DNA of 64,000 bases from Diplonema japonicum (taxonomy: Eukaryota > Euglenozoa > Diplonemea > Diplonemida > Diplonemidae). The stretch covers positions 248,001 to 312,000 of the forward strand of contig OZ025654.1 in assembly GCA_964019335.1 (NCBI GenBank). The letters run 5' to 3'. How positions within the stretch are numbered: the stretch's first letter is position 1; each line of letters begins with the position of its first letter. Shown here in pieces: positions 1 to 10,059 of this stretch. The position numbers were made by a program, and so were the translations under genes. Under the pieces are notes generated by a model, which worked only from the letters and a program-made list of their open reading frames with translations, ran no database searches and was not told the DNA's origin.

Positions 1-400
1 GAAAAAGAGAGAGAGGAGGGGGGAAGTGAGAACGGCAGCACTCCGCCGAATCTATCTGATCAAGAGGGACACGTGTTGTGCCTTCCTAACGGTTACGGTT
101 ACTAACCTTAATCACGACAACAATGAGCTCCTATGGGATTGACCACCTTACGTGATTTCCCTTCCTCTTGTACCTTTCTTAAATTCTTTCTTTTCTTCTT
201 TTCTCCTTCAGCCTTGATATCCTCGCAGGGTGCGTGCTGAGGGTTTCAGTGAAACGCTATTCTCTCTTGTCATGAAAAAAAAAAAAGAAATGACGAATCT
301 ACTTTTCACTTTGCTTTTATAATAATTAGTCGTTCTTTCTCTCTTGTTTCTGGCCGTCGCATGATGGACGCAAGCGTATTGATCCAGAAACATAATATGA

Positions 401-490
401 ACAAAGAGAGGAACTGGCCGTTGTTTGCACGTTGACAACGTCCCCCTTTTTGTTTAGACAAGTCAAGGACTCGTTCTTGCATAAAAAGGA
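401..490. repeat. Dispersed repeat, 'GTTGCCAACGTTCCC' family, copy 1
   Basis: A diverged copy of a sequence also seen at about 4318-4392 and 5392-5520. Shared parts are GAACTGGCCGTTGTTTG, then a CGTTGACAACG-like palindrome, a CCCTTTTTGTTTA stretch, and ACAAGTCAAGGACTCGTT followed by TTGCA and an A-run. Copy 3 has the GGCCGTTG part as well; copy 2 begins at AAACCCGAAACACGTT. No coding potential is seen. Confidence 0.6.
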
Positions 491-1119
491 GAGGGAAAAA
501 TAGAACGGCCGTGTTGCTGCCACTCCCTTTTTCTTTCTTTCTTTCTTTCTTTCTTCCTGCACTCATGCCATGCATAACGAAGGGAGACTCCCAGCAAGTC
601 CCTAACAAAAGCAAAGTACTACTAGTCAACTGAGGTGTGGATACTAATTGGGGCTTGTGTGAAGGTGCAAAAAAAAGGGGGGGGGGATTACATTAGTTTT
701 ACTTCAACCCTTTTTGGAATGGGGGGAAAGCGGGGAACCAGAGAAAAAATAGTAATAGAGTAACTCAAAGAATAGGAGAGCGATGGAGTGAGAGAGAATA
801 TGTCATATGAGGAGTTGTTTTTCTTTTTCTCTTTTTTTAATTAACTTCCCTTCCTATTTTTCCGATCATGTTTCCTTCCTTGAGCCAGGTACCTAGGCTT
901 AACACTTCGCTCCAAAAATTTCGTTTTTCTCACAAAAGAATAAGGGATGTTTTTGTAAACTGAAACAAATGAGGATATTGGGACACCAGAGGCCTTTCTT
1001 CCTTCGGTGGTGCTGCCGTTCCATGAAATAGGTCTAGCAACTGGCAGACTAAAAAGAAAAGACAAAAATGAAGAAATGCTAGTCCCAGATACTATTAGTT
1101 AGTTAAAGAGAAACAAAAA

Positions 1120-1160
1120 GGCGATGTTTAAGGGCAAATCCCACTTGAGGACCACCCTTA
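1120..1160. repeat. Short repeat with small hairpin (AAGGGCAAATCCCAC family), copy 1
   Basis: A stretch of about 40 bp starting GGCGATGTTTAAGGGCAAAT and ending GAGGACCACCCTTA recurs at 16168-16222 and 43241-43286 in the same orientation. AAGGG and CCCTT at its ends could pair as a 5-bp stem. It follows an A-rich run in all three places. Function unknown. Confidence 0.6.
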
Positions 1161-1464
1161 GGGGGTGGGGGTCTATCTCTTGATGCTTCCTTTTTGGAGC
1201 CTCGCTTTCGTTCCGATGGCTTTCTCGGAGAAAGCTCACATAAAATATAAAAAAGAAAATAGTAAAAATAAAACAAACAAAAACGCGCTTCATGTTCCAA
1301 AATGTTTCACATTTATTGGTATTCATTACTGCTTTCTGAAGTGCAATCTTTTCTCCCCCCCCCCCTGGTAAATAGATTTAGCTTACACCTATGGGTGGTT
1401 GGGCGAAGAAGAAAAAAAGGTTGTTTGCTGTTATTTTGCGCAGAATAGTGTTAACGAAGTGCCA

Positions 1465-1593
1465 GGCTATGCTGGCAAGGAAACGCGTTTCCAAGCATTC
1501 TTTTGAAAATAACTCTGAAAAGGAAACGCGTTTCCTTAAGTATCTGAAAAATAAGGAAACGGAAACGTTTCCCCGTTTCTTGCCAACATAGCC
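1465..1593. repeat. GGAAAC inverted-repeat element, copy 1
   Basis: The terminal inverted repeats are GGCTATGCTGGCAAGGAAAC on the left and its near reverse complement ending TTGCCAACATAGCC on the right. Inside are the perfect palindrome GGAAACGCGTTTCC (twice) and GGAAACGGAAACGTTTCC blocks. The whole unit of about 130 bp could fold into a long hairpin. Other copies are at 1864-1983, 5092-5284, 37172-37377 and 56968-57175. No ORF is inside, so if mobile it is non-autonomous. Confidence 0.85.
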
Positions 1594-1600
1594 CTAGACA

Positions 1601-1856
1601 TAGTGGTGAAGCTCGCATTCTCGCACAAAAAGAATCTGAGCCGAAATTCTCACAAAACGACTCGCATTCTCGCACACTCTCGCACCTCGTGTCATTCTCG
1701 CACATGCTGGTGTGCACTTCAGATGTGCATGTGTCAAAAATAACCCCCCCCCTCGAAGATTTTGACACTCAGGCACACCTGTTGAAATCCTCAGCCAAAA
1801 AAGATTCTCGCGTCATTCTCGCATTCGAGAATTTGGTGCGAGTCGTTTCACCACTA
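1601..1856. mobile_element. 256-bp element with TAGTGGTGAA inverted ends
   Basis: The left end TAGTGGTGAA plus CTCGCA matches the reverse complement of the right end (TGCGAG, then TTCACCACTA), with a small insertion in the right arm. The interior repeats CTCGCATTCTCGCAC-like 12-16-mers and contains a second internal inverted pair around AATGCGAGAAT. It lies exactly between two copies of the GGAAAC element, so it could be an insertion at that locus. It has no ORF and is MITE-like by structure; the family is not recognised. Confidence 0.6.
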
Positions 1857-1863
1857 TGCCTAG

Positions 1864-1983
1864 GGCTATGCTGGCATGGAAACGCGTTTCTATGCATTTC
1901 TGAAAAAAAGGGAAACGGAAACGGATACGGAAACGGAAACGTTTCCCTATTTTGGGGCCGTTTCCTTGGGCAGAAACATAGCA
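1864..1983. repeat. GGAAAC inverted-repeat element, copy 2
   Basis: It begins GGCTATGCTGGCATGGAAAC, preceded by CCTAGG-like bases, and holds GGAAACGCGTTTC and a GGAAACGGATACGGAAACGG run. The right end is degenerate (AGAAACATAGC in place of TGCCAACATAGCC). The arrangement of copy 1, the TAGTGGTGAA element, then copy 2 is contiguous. Confidence 0.75.
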
Positions 1984-2154
1984 TGGTTACCTAAATGTGG
2001 AACATTTAAAAAAAAAAGAATACTGTAGAAACTTCTTAACCGCAATGGGCAGGAGTATCTAACCCCGAATAATAAATCTGATTTGGATGCCAAGAGACGC
2101 CCTCCGCAACGCATCCTGACGCATCCTGGAGTATCCTACCTTATCACAATCCAG

Positions 2155-2200
2155 GTCAGTTAGCTTCGGCTATCTTCCTTGGACCTTCACCCAGAGAGCC
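2155..2200 (-). repeat. Short dispersed repeat (AAGGTCCAAGGAAGATAGCC), copy 1
   Basis: On the minus strand this reads GGGTGAAGGTCCAAGGAAG followed by ATAGCCGAAGCTAACT. The same sequence of about 38 bp occurs on the plus strand at 15027-15065. The two copies are therefore in opposite orientation. No coding sense is apparent. Confidence 0.65.
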
Positions 2201-2854
2201 TGTTTTCAGTGCAGAAAAATGGTTAAATGCTCCAGGGGGCAATATAAAATATAAAGCAAACGAGAAACAAGCCATCATGGAAGAAAAAAAAATAACCTGA
2301 TGCACACCAAGGCGCAATAAATTGTCGTTTTTTTTGAAAAATCTCGTGTTTTTTCTCTCAGTACTTTTGACACCCCCTCTCTTCAAAGAACAATATTTTT
2401 GAGCCTTCCTTTTGACTGCTCTGACCTAAAACTGCACTTGCTATGTTGCTCGTTTTTACTCCACCCAGGATTAAAATTGCAAAATTGGACCCCTCCCCCC
2501 CCCCCCCCGAGTTACGTCGCGGTGTGCATCAGGTTAAATTAGATTAATTCAGATCAGGCCCAAAGACAAAACTGAAGAAGTCTACGTGAATTAATGAAAC
2601 AAACAGGTTTAGAAGCAAAAGTAAGAAAGGGGGTGAGGTGGAAACAAGATAACTAAGACGTACGGTGCAAAAAGGAAAAGAAAACGCTTTTCATTCACTT
2701 TTAATTATTCAAAGCATGGTATGAAAAGACACACAGCAAATAATAATAAAAAACTCCACGCTCACTGCCATGGAGTGGAGTGGGTGATGAAACAAAAAGC
2801 GGCAAAAAATGCACAAAAAGGAAACAAAAGAAGGGGAATAAATAGGGGGATATA

Positions 2855-2895
2855 TATGAGCTATAGGAAAGTCTTCATGAGACGCCCTTAACTTC
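2855..2895. repeat. Short repeat (GTCTTYRTGAGACGCCC), copy 1
   Basis: ATATATATGAGCTATAGGAA followed by AGTCTTCATGAGACGCCC matches a motif at 23325-23400 and more loosely at 11550-11600, 26780-26830 and 47425-47455. At 2940-2980 and 23550-23660 a GCTTGGTCTTCGCA/GCTTGGTATTCGGTGATGCA segment also recurs. The minus strand could read a short peptide end such as DENKGASHKDFL-stop, but no complete frame exists, so I treat it as a repeat. Confidence 0.45.
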
Positions 2896-4317
2896 TTGGT
2901 GGTCTTGCCGGCCTTCTCTGCTTCTAGGACGTGCTTGGTCTTCGCACAACAAGTATCGCCCTCCAGTTCTGCACGATATCATCGCCATCGTCCGATGGAA
3001 CGGAGTGTGTACCACCGTGCACGGTTCCGCTGGGCAGGCCCTTCTTCCGCTCCTTTCTGTCTAAAGCTCTACGGGAGTTCAAAAGAACCAAAAAAAAAAG
3101 GAGCAAATACGGCATCAGTAGGACGGCACTTGCTCCCTCTTTTCTCTTTTAAACGACTTCAAAAAAAAAAAAAAAGACTATTTAAGGGTGCCTGAAGTAT
3201 GTGGGAAAAAAAAGTTCGATAGCAAGTTCAATTAGGTCTCCAAATACTGTAGTTGGCAATGAAAATCTCGCAAAAATATAATTGCCCCCCTTCCCCTCCC
3301 ACCCAAAGATGTACAAAAAGAAAAGAAGAAGAATGACCTTGGTTGCTTATAACCGCCTGGTGTACAAGCAATTGCAGGTGCAGTCAACTTGATTACACGC
3401 ACCTCGGCCGAGCAGTAGCTTCTTCTGCGTTCCGCGTGTTCTTAATACGTGCGGTGTCAACTCAACCCTCGCCGGGGCGCCCTGGGTAACCAAGATTCTG
3501 CGTTCGTGCAGTTTGCTGCTTGTTCGTCACCCTGAGCATCTGCAATACCTCCCACTCGCTACCGGTGATGACCGACTTTCTTTGTCCGCGGTCAGCGGTC
3601 AAAGAAATCGGCGATTGTTGATTCTTCGTCATACTCTTCACCCTGAAAAATGGGGGGAAAGCTCTCGTAAGCTCAACCCCTTTTGAATTCTTCTTCTTTT
3701 TCTTTTTCTTTCTTTTTTGATAACACTAAAAGACGCTTTTTTCTTTTGTGTACTTTGGTTTTCTTTCTTGTTTATTTACACCCTTCGCCATGTTCCTCGC
3801 CTGCACACAGAACCACACACTGCACAGGCGAAATCCTGCTCACTCCTGTGCAAGTATGTAAAGTCCCGAAAGTCCTTTGCGGCCGTAAATATGCAAGAGA
3901 GCAGCGGTGGTACTCAAATGACCAAAGGGTGTATTAAAACTACTTACCTACCGCCAAGATGAGAAAAAAAAAATCCTCGATACCGGCTTACCTTTTGTGT
4001 TTCTTCTTTTCTTCTTCTTTTTTTTTATTCTTTCCCGTCGCACTGGCCATGCATTACTCATGAGGTAATGAAAAAGAAAATAATAGCTTGTGTTTCTTTA
4101 TTTCTTTCTTGTTTCTTTTCTTCTTTTTTCTTTTTTTATGTGTTGCTTCTGTTAGAGCAATTCTGTTTATTTCTTTCTTCTTTTTCTTCAAAAATTGCGT
4201 GTGTTGTTTTGTTGTTGTGAAACTCGCAAAACGTTTAAAACCAAAAAAAACCTGAAAAAAAAAAAAAAGCAGGAAAGTGATAGCAACACCACCCACCTTT
4301 AAAAAAGACAACTAAGG

Positions 4318-4392
4318 TTGTAAACCCGAAACACGTTGCCAACGTTCCCTTTTTGTTTAAGCAAGTCAAAGACTCGTTTTTGCAAAAAAAAG
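4318..4392. repeat. Dispersed repeat, 'GTTGCCAACGTTCCC' family, copy 2
   Basis: AAACCCGAAACACGTTGCCA then ACGTTCCCTTTTTGTTTAAG, CAAGTCAAAGACTCG and TTTTTGCA with an A-run. It is nearly the same as 5452-5520 and related to 401-490. Confidence 0.6.
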
Positions 4393-5091
4393 AAGATCCG
4401 CCATGCCAGCAAAACCTCGGAAGACAAAGGCCACCTACCCCCCCCCCAAAAAAAGAAGTAAACCCACGCTACGCTCCAACTATCTGTTGGGCTTCTGAGG
4501 CCAACATCAGTGTGCTTTTCTTTTCTTTTCTTTTCTTTTCTATTTCTTTATATTTCTTTCATGCCCTGCTACGTCTAGTGAGGCGGCACTCACAAAGATA
4601 TATAAAAAAAAAGGTGACCGTTTTAAAAAAAAAAAAGAAGGGAAAACAAAAAGTATTAACCTTTAACTGTGCTAAAATAGAAATGCAAAAATTAGATAAT
4701 TTAACAAACTGCACTTACTGGCCCTCATGGCCAGTTACCTCAGCAATCCCCGGTAAACCAGGTAGATATCACCATGCCTGATCCTAAAAAAAAAAAAAGA
4801 GAGATAAAGGACCAGTGTTGGTGGCACCCTATTGGGTAGGTTAAAAAAATAAAATGGTAAGAATTGCAACAGTCGTCTATACAACTTTGGCAATATTTCA
4901 TGAAAAAAAGGGAAGGGAGGGGTCCAAGGCAACGTCGGGGGGAAAAAATACACAGGTGTTAAGCCCTCAAGGTTACTTAATGCGCCATTGCCCAAAGGCT
5001 TTTTTGCGCGCGTCGACCACCTGGGTCCGGCCTGACCTTGCCAAACCGACTTATGTATTATATATGCTAAGGACGCGGGGGGGAGGGAGGG

Positions 5092-5284
5092 GGCTATGTT
5101 GGCAGGTAAACGCATTTCCAAGATTTTCTATTTTTTGAAAAAAAGGAAACGAAAACAGAAACGCTTCCTTATCTTTTTGAGCCGTTTCCTTGCGAAGGAA
5201 CGTGTTACCCTAAATACTTGAAAAACCTTTAAAGAAATGGCAATGGAAACGGAAACGTTTCCCTGTTTTCCTACCAACATAGCC
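5092..5284. repeat. GGAAAC inverted-repeat element, copy 3
   Basis: The left end is GGCTATGTTGGCAGGTAAAC and the right end is TACCAACATAGCC. The core is decayed (GTAAACGCATTTCC, GGAAACGAAAACAG) but retains GGAAACGGAAACGTTTCC near the right end. G-rich runs flank it on both sides, as they do copy 4. Confidence 0.8.
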
Positions 5285-5391
5285 CTGGGTGGGGGGGGGG
5301 GGGGGAGTCGCTTTGCGCCCACCTTCGCCATTTTTTTGAGCTAGTTCTTTTTCCTTGAACTCGATACAAGGCAAACAAACATAAAAAGAAA

Positions 5392-5520
5392 AAAGAGGAA
5401 CTGGCCGTTGTTTGTATCGTGCTGGGGTAAAACATGGAGAAGTTTGTATCATAAACCCGAAACACGTTGCCAACATTCCCCCTTTTGATTCGACAAGTCA
5501 AAGACTCCTTTTTGCAAAAT
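5392..5520. repeat. Dispersed repeat, 'GTTGCCAACGTTCCC' family, copy 3
   Basis: It contains GAGGAACTGGCCGTTGTTTG (as at 401), then after a unique insert ATAAACCCGAAACACGTTGC and CAAGTCAAAGACTCCTTTTT. It therefore links the two halves seen separately in copies 1 and 2. Confidence 0.6.
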
Positions 5521-6547
5521 TACCAGCCCCTGTTTAGAGGATACAGCACCAGGGCTTCCCACGTGATCACTCACCGCAGTACTAACCTGGCCTGCTGGTG
5601 CTTAACTTCCCAAATCATGCGGGATGGGGTGCATTCACCAGAGTATGGCCGTATCCTTTTTTAAAAAAAAAGAAAACTGATGGAAACAAAAGGACGAAAG
5701 GGAAACAAACAAAAAAAGAAAAACCAGTTGCTTGAGCGCTGCATTAGCTAGCGCAGCGTCCGCGCTGCCAGCGTCTCGGCAAATGGCATTTGTAAAAAGA
5801 AAAATCAAAAAAAGAAAAGTCTACGCCTTTCTGCAAGTTCTGGGGTGTATGTGTTGTCTTACCCGTTTTTCTTCTTCCCCTTCAAAAGAAGGGAGAAGTC
5901 AAATAAAAAGAAAAGCCTGAGCTCGTCTGGCGTCAGCGGTAAGCGAAAGATAAAAGGAAAAGAGTTTTCTACAACGTAGAAATTCTTTTATTCCTTTCCC
6001 CACAAATAACAAAAAAAAAACTCCATGCAGAAAAAGAGGTACTACTGTACTAGACAAGAAACAAAAAGAGTCGGCTGATTGTTTGTGCAAGCCGGGGAGA
6101 AGAGAGAAGAGCAATTGAAAAAAAAAAAAAAACTACTAAAACACTAGCAAAAAAAACCTTTTTGATAAACTTCGATGCATGGGTGGGTGCTCATTAGAAA
6201 TTCACACTAAAAGAAAGAGTCGTATTTTAAAGCCCCTGGATAAAATACTGCATACTGCACAAAAAAAATAAACTTGTAAATACACCAATCTTCGCCAGGC
6301 TCGTCAACCTTGTTTAAACCGCTTTGAGGGCTGGATGGCAAAACTGGTTTAAAGCGTTCATCTCTGTGGAACAAATTCCCACATAGATACTGAGACTGGT
6401 GGGCAAGCTTTTTATCGTTCGTTCTTGTCGCCAAAGGATAGTGAATATATTTTGACAATAAAAAAAAAGCAGAAGACAAGAGGGATGTATTGACCCGGTC
6501 ACATGCCGGGGGGAAGATGAAGGGGAAGATAGCTTTCGTTTTAGCAA

Positions 6548-8923
6548 TCACGTGAAAGGCATCAATGCACTTTCAAATACCGACAATTCAGACCTTTTCT
6601 CCTCAGGCAACGTCACAAGCAGCTTCTTGAACTCCTCGTTGGCCACCAGCACCCCGTCGTTCTCGTACACCCTCATCACGCGGAGCAAATCGGCCACACT
6701 GTTCTTGGCTTCCTCCAGCTCGTACATCCACTCCTGGGCAGGGCCGTTTGTTCTGCTGCAGAGCTCAAGGAGCCACACGGAGCCAGGCAAATCAGACGGG
6801 ACTGTATGGGAGGCTCCGCTTTTGCTGGTGCACTTCATTGTAGTGATGATGTCACAGGGGAGGATCTTGAAGAAGTCCGCAAGCCCTTCCAAGTTGGTCA
6901 CCTTCGCGATCTTCCTCGTTACCGATGCCCTCACCAGTACGTCCGTCACATAATGCTGCCTCCCGATCATCGCAGGCACGCGCAGGTTGCCGCCACCAAG
7001 GTTCCCTGCCCAGCACGGGCCTCCCGTGACAGCAGTGTACACCTTCAGTGGGAAACTGTCGGTCAACGTTTCCTCGATGCTGACAGCCGCGTCAGCTGCC
7101 GCCACCTCTGGCGACGCCTTCTGGATCTGGAAGTTCCATGCGCACATGATCCGCCCATTCGCAAGCTGTGCATCCAGGACTGTCCCTCGCAGGGATGACA
7201 CTACGTTGTGCACCTTGTCCGCGAACACCGCCACCACCTCGTGGATGTGCCTCATGTTCCCCTTCCCTCCCTGTTCCCCGACCCACGTCACGTACGTGGG
7301 CAGGTGGAACGTGCACGTAGCGACTTGCTTCTTCACAACCTTTGCAGCCAAATCCTGTGCCACGTGTGCAGCTGCACTGTGTGCTGTTTGACCAGATGAG
7401 AAGGAGCTCTTTGTGTGGTTCTTGCTCCCACTGCTTGTGCAGGAATGCCTGCTAGATACATCTTCGTCTGTGTCCTTCACCGCCGTGGCCTGCAGGACGG
7501 AGTCGGGGAGGTACATCTTGTAAGTCTTCAACGTCTTCACGATGGTGATGAAGGAGGCCTGCACCCTTGTGGGGTTGGAGATGCTGAGCAGGTAGTTCAG
7601 CTGGTCTAGCTCCATCCGTGCGATCTGCTCTGCCATGTTTTCTGCCACAGCATTTGTGTCGTAGAGGCGCCTGAAGGCACGGTGCTTGGCCGTGGCCTTC
7701 CACCCAAGCAGCAAGAGCAAAAGGATGGACACAGAACCACCCACAACAATCCCAATGATGATGTTGGTGTAGTCGGTGGACGTGGGGTTGGGGGTGCCGC
7801 ACGTCACACCTGAGTGACCGATGCACTCCACACAGTTGCCTCGAACGCACCTCCCGTTCCCGTTGCACCCCTCGGGACACACGTCAGGGTTGAAGACCCA
7901 CACGTCGGCGTTGCCGCTCACGTTGCCGCCAATGGTCACGACACCGCAGAAGGCGATCATCTTCCCTTTGTACGAAGCTGTGTTGAAGTCGGAGATGTCG
8001 GGAACCCAGTAGCTCGCGTTGTTCGTCTGCTGAACGATGTCCCAGTGCAGAGGGCGGGGTGCATTCAGGTCGAGCGTTGCGATCTTGTTCCCCGTCGACA
8101 GGAAGCCCTTGCCTCCTGGGTCGCCGAACAGCAGAAGCGTTCCATTCCCCACCGACACCATCTTGAACTCCTCACCCGCCATCCCGTCGTTCACAAGGTC
8201 CTCCCACAGGCCGTTCGGGTCCGATGCGTTGAAGATGTACGTCCTGTTGGGGAGCGCGCTGCCTCCGAATACACCACCGGTGAAGACAGCAACGTCGCCG
8301 ACACCCACACCACCGGGGTCCTCGACCTGCAGCCTTGTGTCGTACCCACGTGGGCGCCAGGTCTCGGTATCCTTGTTGAAGACGGAGTAGTCAGAGTATT
8401 CCCCATTGCTGGTGCCTGCGATGACGATGTGGTCAGTGGTGGACATCGCCACGAAGTCGGTGGAGAAGACATCGTAGTCGAGTCCATTAACAAGGTCGCT
8501 GGGGATCTCACGCCACGTGTTGCTCTGAGGGGAGTATGCCCACAGGTCGCTGTGCTTCTTCCCTGCTATGAGGTAGACTATGTTGCGCTTCTCGTCACAA
8601 GCCATGCGGATCTTTCTCCTTGCAGAAGGGCCCCCTGTTGCTGTGATCTTTTCCCATGTCAGTGCTACTAAGTCCAAGTACCAGAAGTCGCCCAGCAGCT
8701 CCTTTTCATCTAAAGACTCGCCGCCGAAGAAGTACAGTTTGTCCCCCAAGGTGCACGACCATGACGTAACACGAGAAGTCGCGTTGGTATTTGGTGCGAC
8801 GGGAAGCCGCGTCCACTGCTCGTTGAGTTCCGCAGACGCCGCCACTGCTTCCTCGAATAGATTGGCGCACATCGTGCTGCAGATGAGGTGCAGCACCCCG
8901 ACAAGAAGGGAACGTCCGAACAT
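6548..8923 (-). CDS. Kelch/EGF-like transmembrane receptor with degenerate cyclase-homology domain (paralogue A)
   Basis: A single-exon 791-aa type I membrane protein. The signal peptide (about 1-20) is followed by a kelch-like beta-propeller region (about 50-345; repeats such as GDKLYFFGG and AVFTGGVFGG), an EGF-like Cys cluster at 349-376 (CPEGCNGNGRC to VTCG), one TM segment at 386-408, a juxtamembrane helix containing LKTYKMYLPDSVL, and a cytoplasmic domain at about 533-690. That domain resembles class III nucleotide cyclases (GTVLDA, CAWNF, TAVTGGPCWAGNLGG) but lacks the two metal-binding Asp and the Asn/Arg pair, so cyclase activity is unlikely. I infer that it senses something outside the cell and acts as a scaffold or partner inside. 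It is 791 aa long like its paralogue at 28752-31127. Known parts are by motif; the ligand is unknown. Confidence 0.88.
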   Translation of the reverse strand: MFGRSLLVGVLHLICSTMCANLFEEAVAASAELNEQWTRLPVAPNTNATSRVTSWSCTLGDKLYFFGGESLDEKELLGDFWYLDLVALTWEKITATGGPSARRKIRMACDEKRNIVYLIAGKKHSDLWAYSPQSNTWREIPSDLVNGLDYDVFSTDFVAMSTTDHIVIAGTSNGEYSDYSVFNKDTETWRPRGYDTRLQVEDPGGVGVGDVAVFTGGVFGGSALPNRTYIFNASDPNGLWEDLVNDGMAGEEFKMVSVGNGTLLLFGDPGGKGFLSTGNKIATLDLNAPRPLHWDIVQQTNNASYWVPDISDFNTASYKGKMIAFCGVVTIGGNVSGNADVWVFNPDVCPEGCNGNGRCVRGNCVECIGHSGVTCGTPNPTSTDYTNIIIGIVVGGSVSILLLLLLGWKATAKHRAFRRLYDTNAVAENMAEQIARMELDQLNYLLSISNPTRVQASFITIVKTLKTYKMYLPDSVLQATAVKDTDEDVSSRHSCTSSGSKNHTKSSFSSGQTAHSAAAHVAQDLAAKVVKKQVATCTFHLPTYVTWVGEQGGKGNMRHIHEVVAVFADKVHNVVSSLRGTVLDAQLANGRIMCAWNFQIQKASPEVAAADAAVSIEETLTDSFPLKVYTAVTGGPCWAGNLGGGNLRVPAMIGRQHYVTDVLVRASVTRKIAKVTNLEGLADFFKILPCDIITTMKCTSKSGASHTVPSDLPGSVWLLELCSRTNGPAQEWMYELEEAKNSVADLLRVMRVYENDGVLVANEEFKKLLVTLPEEKRSELSVFESALMPFT

Positions 8924-9186
8924 AACCTTTTTGCTTGTTTATTTGTTTTTCTTTGCACAAACAACAACCTTCTTTTACTTATGGGTAGAAAACTGTGATG
9001 AAAGTATTCAACCAGAGCAACACAAGCCACAAGCTTGAGTTGGTGCACCTCACGGAACGGCAAAAAGAAATAATAAAAAGATGCACTGAGAGATAGAAGT
9101 GTAAGCAACGGCAAGAAAAGAAGAAAAGAAATGGGTAAACAACAGCTGTAGTCTAAACATTTCTTCTTCGAGCTCCAGTGACATCG

Positions 9187-9972
9187 TCACATGGCTTTAA
9201 ATCGTTTCGGCTGCTGCTGCATGGACAGCAACGTGACTGTGCCAGCATGGCCACGACGCCTTGCCCACCAGATGGCGTTGCTGCCTCCGGTGTCAGTAGT
9301 GGTGGGGTCTGCCCCATGACTAAGGAGGAGGGGAATGACGGCTTCCTGACCGCTGATAGCGGCATACAGCAAAGGTGTGCTACCCGTTTGGCTTACTGCA
9401 TCAACATCTGCGCCGTAACTGAGAAGGAGGGATACCACTGCTGAATGCCCGAAGGAAGCCGCCCTGTGCATCGGGCAACGCCCGCATATCATCGAATTCA
9501 CATGTACCCCATTCTTCAGAAGCAGCTCCACAGTTGCTGTCAAACCGAATCGTGAGCTCTCCGAAAGAACGCCTTGCAGGGAAGTACTAGTGCACTTCAC
9601 GCCGGCACTGAACATCGCTGCCACCACCTCAGCATACTTGGCATCGCTGATGTCACGCTCCGAGGCGAGGTCCTCCCTCACATCGTCGAAGTCCTTGTTC
9701 ATGTATCCCAAAGCCTCCAACTTCACCCTGGCAATTGTCTGCTGGTCAAGCACCGCTTGCAACGGGCTCTGATCCTCAAAAGGGAACTCTTTTATAAGCT
9801 TGCTGCCGTCATCCATGCACGTTCCTTCGAACTCCAACTCGAAGCCATCCACTGCAATGTCTGCCGCTGATGCGACCTTTTCCTTTAGTGACGCAACTGT
9901 CGTTGCGCACTCTGCTTCGACGCTGACTGTAGTCCCGGCAGGCAGGGTGACATTGAGGGTCACACTCGGCAT
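9187..9972 (-). CDS. Ubiquitin-like domain plus ankyrin-repeat protein
   Basis: About 261 aa. I chose the ATG at 9972 (MPSVTLNVTLPAG) rather than the in-frame ATG 30 nt upstream, because a likely splice acceptor (CTTACACAG) lies between the two and the ubiquitin-like fold begins at once. Residues 1 to about 75 resemble a ubiquitin-like beta-grasp (TVASLKEKVA, FELEFEG), though without a C-terminal GG. A short helical linker follows, then ankyrin repeats at about 110-250 (FGLTATVELLLKNG, SFGHSAVVSLLLSYGADV, GSTPLLYAAISG). It is probably cytosolic and bridges partners, perhaps in ubiquitin or proteasome pathways; that role is inference. No intron is seen. Confidence 0.85.
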   Translation of the reverse strand: MPSVTLNVTLPAGTTVSVEAECATTVASLKEKVASAADIAVDGFELEFEGTCMDDGSKLIKEFPFEDQSPLQAVLDQQTIARVKLEALGYMNKDFDDVREDLASERDISDAKYAEVVAAMFSAGVKCTSTSLQGVLSESSRFGLTATVELLLKNGVHVNSMICGRCPMHRAASFGHSAVVSLLLSYGADVDAVSQTGSTPLLYAAISGQEAVIPLLLSHGADPTTTDTGGSNAIWWARRRGHAGTVTLLSMQQQPKRFKAM

Positions 9973-10059
9973 CTTCTTTTTTAATACCCTGTGTAAGTAC
10001 AAGGTCCGTCTCCTGAGTGGGGTAAGCAGGGCAAACTGAAAGACTAGTTTGGTGCTTCA

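Larger units (their letters stand above)
1..6547. other. Gene-free spacer with repeats
   Basis: I see no convincing gene here: the open frames are short, low-complexity and unlike known proteins. The stretch holds homopolymer A, T, G and C runs, pyrimidine microsatellites (for example a TTTC run near 530-555), three copies of the GGAAAC inverted-repeat element, one element with TAGTGGTGAA ends, and several short dispersed repeats listed separately. A gene with many small exons cannot be excluded from sequence alone. Confidence 0.7.

Noticed and set aside
2896..3195. Plus-strand frames near 2.9-3.2 kb
   Set aside because: They overlap a dispersed repeat, run into A-rich sequence and match no protein family.
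7814..8671. Plus-strand frame of 285 codons over the first kelch receptor
   Set aside because: It is antisense to a well-supported gene; composition and lack of motifs mark it as a shadow frame.
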